From Berkiella sp964606325 (GTDB lineage: Bacteria; Pseudomonadota; Gammaproteobacteria; Berkiellales; Berkiellaceae), in contig CAZSGE010000005.1 of assembly GCA_964606325.1 (NCBI GenBank), positions 62,001 through 126,000 on the forward strand: 64,000 nt of DNA, read 5' to 3'. The notes below the pieces were generated by a model. That model was not told the origin of the DNA, did no database searches, and saw nothing but the letters and a program-made list of their open reading frames with translations. Within the stretch, counting starts at the first letter, position 1; each line of letters opens with the position of its first letter. The position numbers and the translations under genes are program-made. Below are positions 61,735 through 64,000 of this stretch, piece after piece.

Positions 61735-62727
61735 ATGTTTGCTTTTTTTAGAGAAATCTTCGAGGATTTGGCACGTTCTAAAGACGATCCACGTCATCTT
61801 AAGGCACGGAAAAAAGCCTTTACTGCGCTCGCACTTGGCATCGGACTTATTTGTGCCGTTGGCATGCCTTTGATGGGTTATACGCTAGTTGGCACCTTAC
61901 TTGGTACCCTGATTTCAATGGGATCAACAGTTGCCTTGACCTTCACCTTATTTACACCCATACGTCAACGAATTGTGAAATGGATCGATGATATCATCCA
62001 TCCACCTGTTCCAGTTATCATTGCACCACCTGATGCTGACAATTCAAAAGCTATACAATATAAAGAAATCGTTGCGAATCTTGTATTGGCAAAAACCGAA
62101 AAAGTTGACATTAAAATAATTAAAGATAATTTAAAAAAATTATTTAACTTGCGCTCGTATATGCCATTAAGCAATGAATCATTTGAAAGTAGATGGAAAC
62201 TTTTTGAGGAAAAATACTTAGCATTTCAAAAGAAAATAATGACCGATAAAGAGTGGATAAAAATAGAAAACATTACTGAGCTTAAAGAGCTGACTATTGA
62301 TGCTACCATATTGTCGGATATGATGTTTGCAGTTTTGGAAAACGATATAAGAGCACAAGGCCAACAAGTTACTACTAAAACAGTTGCTAATGCACTTACA
62401 GATCAAAGCAAAACTTACTATCGAAAATTTCTTGATGGTGCGCTAGTTGGATTATATAATTTTGCGAGAGGCAACACGCATTATTCAACGGAAGGTCTTC
62501 TCATTAGACCAATTCAATCTCCAGAATCTTCTCCTGATTATTATCAACCCGGTCTCAAGAATGATGTGCGCAAAATTTACAATGCTTTTATTAAGCAAGG
62601 TTTTTATCAGCGCTATGGTAATAAGGCCTTTGCTCAAGAACTAGCAACTAAAGACCCTCGATTCGAAATACTCGTTCGAAAAGATAGCAAGAAAACACGG
62701 AAGTTCAAGGCCTTTGCAGACAAATAA
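61735..62727 (+). CDS. Unknown protein with N-terminal membrane hairpin
   Basis: 330 residues, no family recognised. After a charged start (REIFEDLARSKDDPRHLKAR) come two adjacent hydrophobic helices (about 28-50 and 52-76: ALALGIGLICAVGMPLMGY, GTLISMGSTVALTFTLF), a Pro-rich spacer (HPPVPVIIAPPDADN), then a soluble helical domain of ~230 residues (AKTEKVDIKIIKDNLKKLF, MFAVLENDIRAQGQQV) with a very basic end (RKDSKKTRKFKAFADK). Two base pairs separate it from the following GNAT gene. A membrane-inserted effector-like or inner-membrane protein are both possible. Confidence 0.7.
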   Translation: MFAFFREIFEDLARSKDDPRHLKARKKAFTALALGIGLICAVGMPLMGYTLVGTLLGTLISMGSTVALTFTLFTPIRQRIVKWIDDIIHPPVPVIIAPPDADNSKAIQYKEIVANLVLAKTEKVDIKIIKDNLKKLFNLRSYMPLSNESFESRWKLFEEKYLAFQKKIMTDKEWIKIENITELKELTIDATILSDMMFAVLENDIRAQGQQVTTKTVANALTDQSKTYYRKFLDGALVGLYNFARGNTHYSTEGLLIRPIQSPESSPDYYQPGLKNDVRKIYNAFIKQGFYQRYGNKAFAQELATKDPRFEILVRKDSKKTRKFKAFADK

Positions 62728-62729
62728 TT

Positions 62730-63158
62730 ATGACCGATGAAAAAATTCAAATAGTGTTCTCCGGTTCCCCAACCATGAGCGAACTGTCACTGTTAACACA
62801 AGGAATATCATTCGAGGCAAAAATTAAAAAGAGCCAAAAGGAAATCATTCCTTATGCTTTTTTTCTTAAAAATGCTCAAAATGAGATCAAAGGAGGTATC
62901 AATGGATGCCTTCTTTATGGTTGTTTAACGATTGATCAACTCTTTGTGGATGAATCCCTCCGAGAAAATCGCTTTGGCTCAACCCTCATGCAAATGGCCC
63001 ATTCGTTTGGCAAGGACAATCAATGTCGATTTGCCACCGTAAACACCATGGACTGGGAAGCAAAAGATTTCTATATAAAGCTTGGTTATGTTGTTGAATT
63101 TCAACGCGAAGGATACGACAACAACTCTGTTTTTTATTTTCTGAAAAAAGCACTCTAA
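62730..63158 (+). CDS. GNAT-family N-acetyltransferase
   Basis: 142 residues. The acetyl-CoA loop is present in LFVDESLRENRFGSTLMQMA (Arg/Gly-x-Gly-type pattern), followed by CRFATVNTMDWEAKDFYIKL and GYVVEFQREGY, the usual C-terminal strands. It begins 2 bases after the unknown membrane protein gene, so the two are surely co-transcribed. Substrate unknown. Confidence 0.88.
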   Translation: MTDEKIQIVFSGSPTMSELSLLTQGISFEAKIKKSQKEIIPYAFFLKNAQNEIKGGINGCLLYGCLTIDQLFVDESLRENRFGSTLMQMAHSFGKDNQCRFATVNTMDWEAKDFYIKLGYVVEFQREGYDNNSVFYFLKKAL

Positions 63159-63187
63159 TATACTCATTTAAAGACAAACGAGTATAT
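63158..63187 (+). terminator. Hairpin after the GNAT gene
   Basis: ATATACTC (63158-63165) and GAGTATAT (63180-63187) form an 8-bp stem right at the stop codon. The trailing U-run is short (TTCC), so confidence is low. Confidence 0.35.
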
Positions 63188-63398
63188 TTCCAAACTCTGT
63201 TCTTTACATACACCTTCTAAAAGTACTTGATCATCACTGACACTAGTAAATGTCATATAACTTTATAAAGTGCATTCATAAAAGAGGCCCAGAATATAAC
63301 ATGGCTCCCTTTTCCTCTTCACAAAAATAGGAAAGTAAGTTAAAAGTGTATGTTCTACAATTACACATTAATTGAATATCTATTCTTAGGGAAGGTTC

Positions 63399-63953
63399 AT
63401 GGCTGAATATAACATTGGTATTGTCGTTGGCAGCATCAGAAAGGAATCATTTAACGCAAAGCTTGCTGCGGCCATCACAAAGCTAGCACCGAAGGAGTTT
63501 ACTTTTAAAGTAATTCAAATCAACGATTTGCCGCTTTACAATCAAGATCATGATGCATCACCTAGTGATGCGGTTAAACGTCTAAAAGCTGAAATTGGCA
63601 CCTGCCAAGGATTGCTTTTTGCCACACCTGAGTACAATCGTTCTATCCCGGGTGTGTTAAAGAATGCCTTAGATCATGCTTCACGGCCTTATGGTCAAAA
63701 TGCTTGGAAAGGAAAACCTGCCGGCGTCATTGGTGCCTCAGTTGGAACAACCGGGACTGCTTTAGCACAACAACACTTACGAAATATTTTGTCTTATCTT
63801 GATGTTCCGACCTTAGGACAACCTGAAGTTTTTATTCAAGTAAAAGAAGGTCTATTTGACGAATCAGGAAATATTGGCCCCGCAAGTAAGGAATTTTTGC
63901 AAAATTGGATGAACCAATATGTTGCATGGATTAAAAAGAACGCTGTCATTTAA
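63399..63953 (+). CDS. NAD(P)H-dependent FMN reductase
   Basis: 184 residues of the flavodoxin-like FMN-reductase family (ChrR/YieF/SsuE type). GIVVGSIRKESFNAKLAAAI is the FMN phosphate loop; FATPEYNRSIPGVLKNALDH is the family hallmark; GVIGASVGTTGTALAQQHLR binds the flavin ring. These enzymes reduce quinones, chromate or azo compounds with FMN. An A+T-rich promoter region (240 bases) lies upstream. Possibly antioxidant. Complete within the window. Confidence 0.93.
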   Translation: MAEYNIGIVVGSIRKESFNAKLAAAITKLAPKEFTFKVIQINDLPLYNQDHDASPSDAVKRLKAEIGTCQGLLFATPEYNRSIPGVLKNALDHASRPYGQNAWKGKPAGVIGASVGTTGTALAQQHLRNILSYLDVPTLGQPEVFIQVKEGLFDESGNIGPASKEFLQNWMNQYVAWIKKNAVI

Positions 63954-64000
63954 ATTCTAAACAACAACCAATGCGAGCTATAGTCAGGTTAAAAGCAATG

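Overview
The window is 64 kb of A+T-rich bacterial chromosome carrying about 60 genes; no rRNA, tRNA, phage, complete insertion sequence or CRISPR array was seen. Several things point to a gammaproteobacterium of the Legionellales (Legionella/Coxiella/Berkiella-like), an inference from family membership only: a Legionella-type major outer-membrane protein, a lysine/alanine-rich histone-H1-like protein, two related orphan LuxR regulators, and a protein with a eukaryote-type RhoGEF (Dbl-homology) motif that looks like a secreted effector.

Layout. (1) 1-9.4 kb: the end of a serine hydrolase, a patch of palindromic repeats, an AcrAB-type efflux pair, a glycine-zipper lipoprotein, a BON protein, a YceI / cytochrome b561 / YceI operon, a small lipoprotein and the H1-like protein. 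(2) 9.4-17.6 kb: LuxR regulator 1, an SDR protein, an HdeD-like membrane protein, a GNAT-like protein, a bacteriocin-like double-glycine-leader peptide, an HDOD protein, an OsmC protein, and a soluble pyrophosphatase that has lost most of its active site next to a K+-independent membrane H+-pyrophosphatase. (3) 17.9-19.1 kb: a RES/Xre toxin-antitoxin pair in which both genes are broken. (4) 19.1-53.3 kb: a large metal-efflux and storage/energy island. It has a CzcCBA-type pump diverging from a Ca-type P-ATPase plus CusCBA operon; then PHA synthase, a phasin-like protein, FabI, acetate kinase, a MaoC-phosphotransacetylase, a Met-rich protein, a CopZ-like chaperone, PRPP synthetase, a thymidine/AMP phosphorylase and a beta-CASP nuclease; then a CopB ATPase, a methyltransferase-like membrane protein, DUF2933 and DUF3141; then a periplasmic copper set of multicopper oxidase, TolC, Met/His-rich protein, DUF2231 and DUF6488. 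(5) 53.5-64 kb: outer-membrane proteins, the RhoGEF-like protein, NudC, a small lipoprotein, a hydrolase, LuxR regulator 2, a DUF3302/HlyD pair, an unknown membrane protein with a GNAT enzyme, and an NADPH-dependent FMN reductase.

How the parts fit. The island combines periplasmic copper oxidation, copper delivery (CopZ), inner-membrane export (CopB ATPase) and trans-envelope export (CusCBA) with polyhydroxyalkanoate synthesis and an acetyl-CoA to acetyl-phosphate to ATP route. That suggests a stress or low-oxygen survival module, which is inference. No intact metal regulator gene was recognised inside it.

Five disruptions were read directly: a 4-bp tandem duplication in the antitoxin, an in-frame TAA in the toxin, and three apparent single-base homopolymer frameshifts (a small gene after the Czc pump, the Met-rich protein and the beta-CASP nuclease). 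The homopolymer cases could be real decay, slippage switching or sequencing error.
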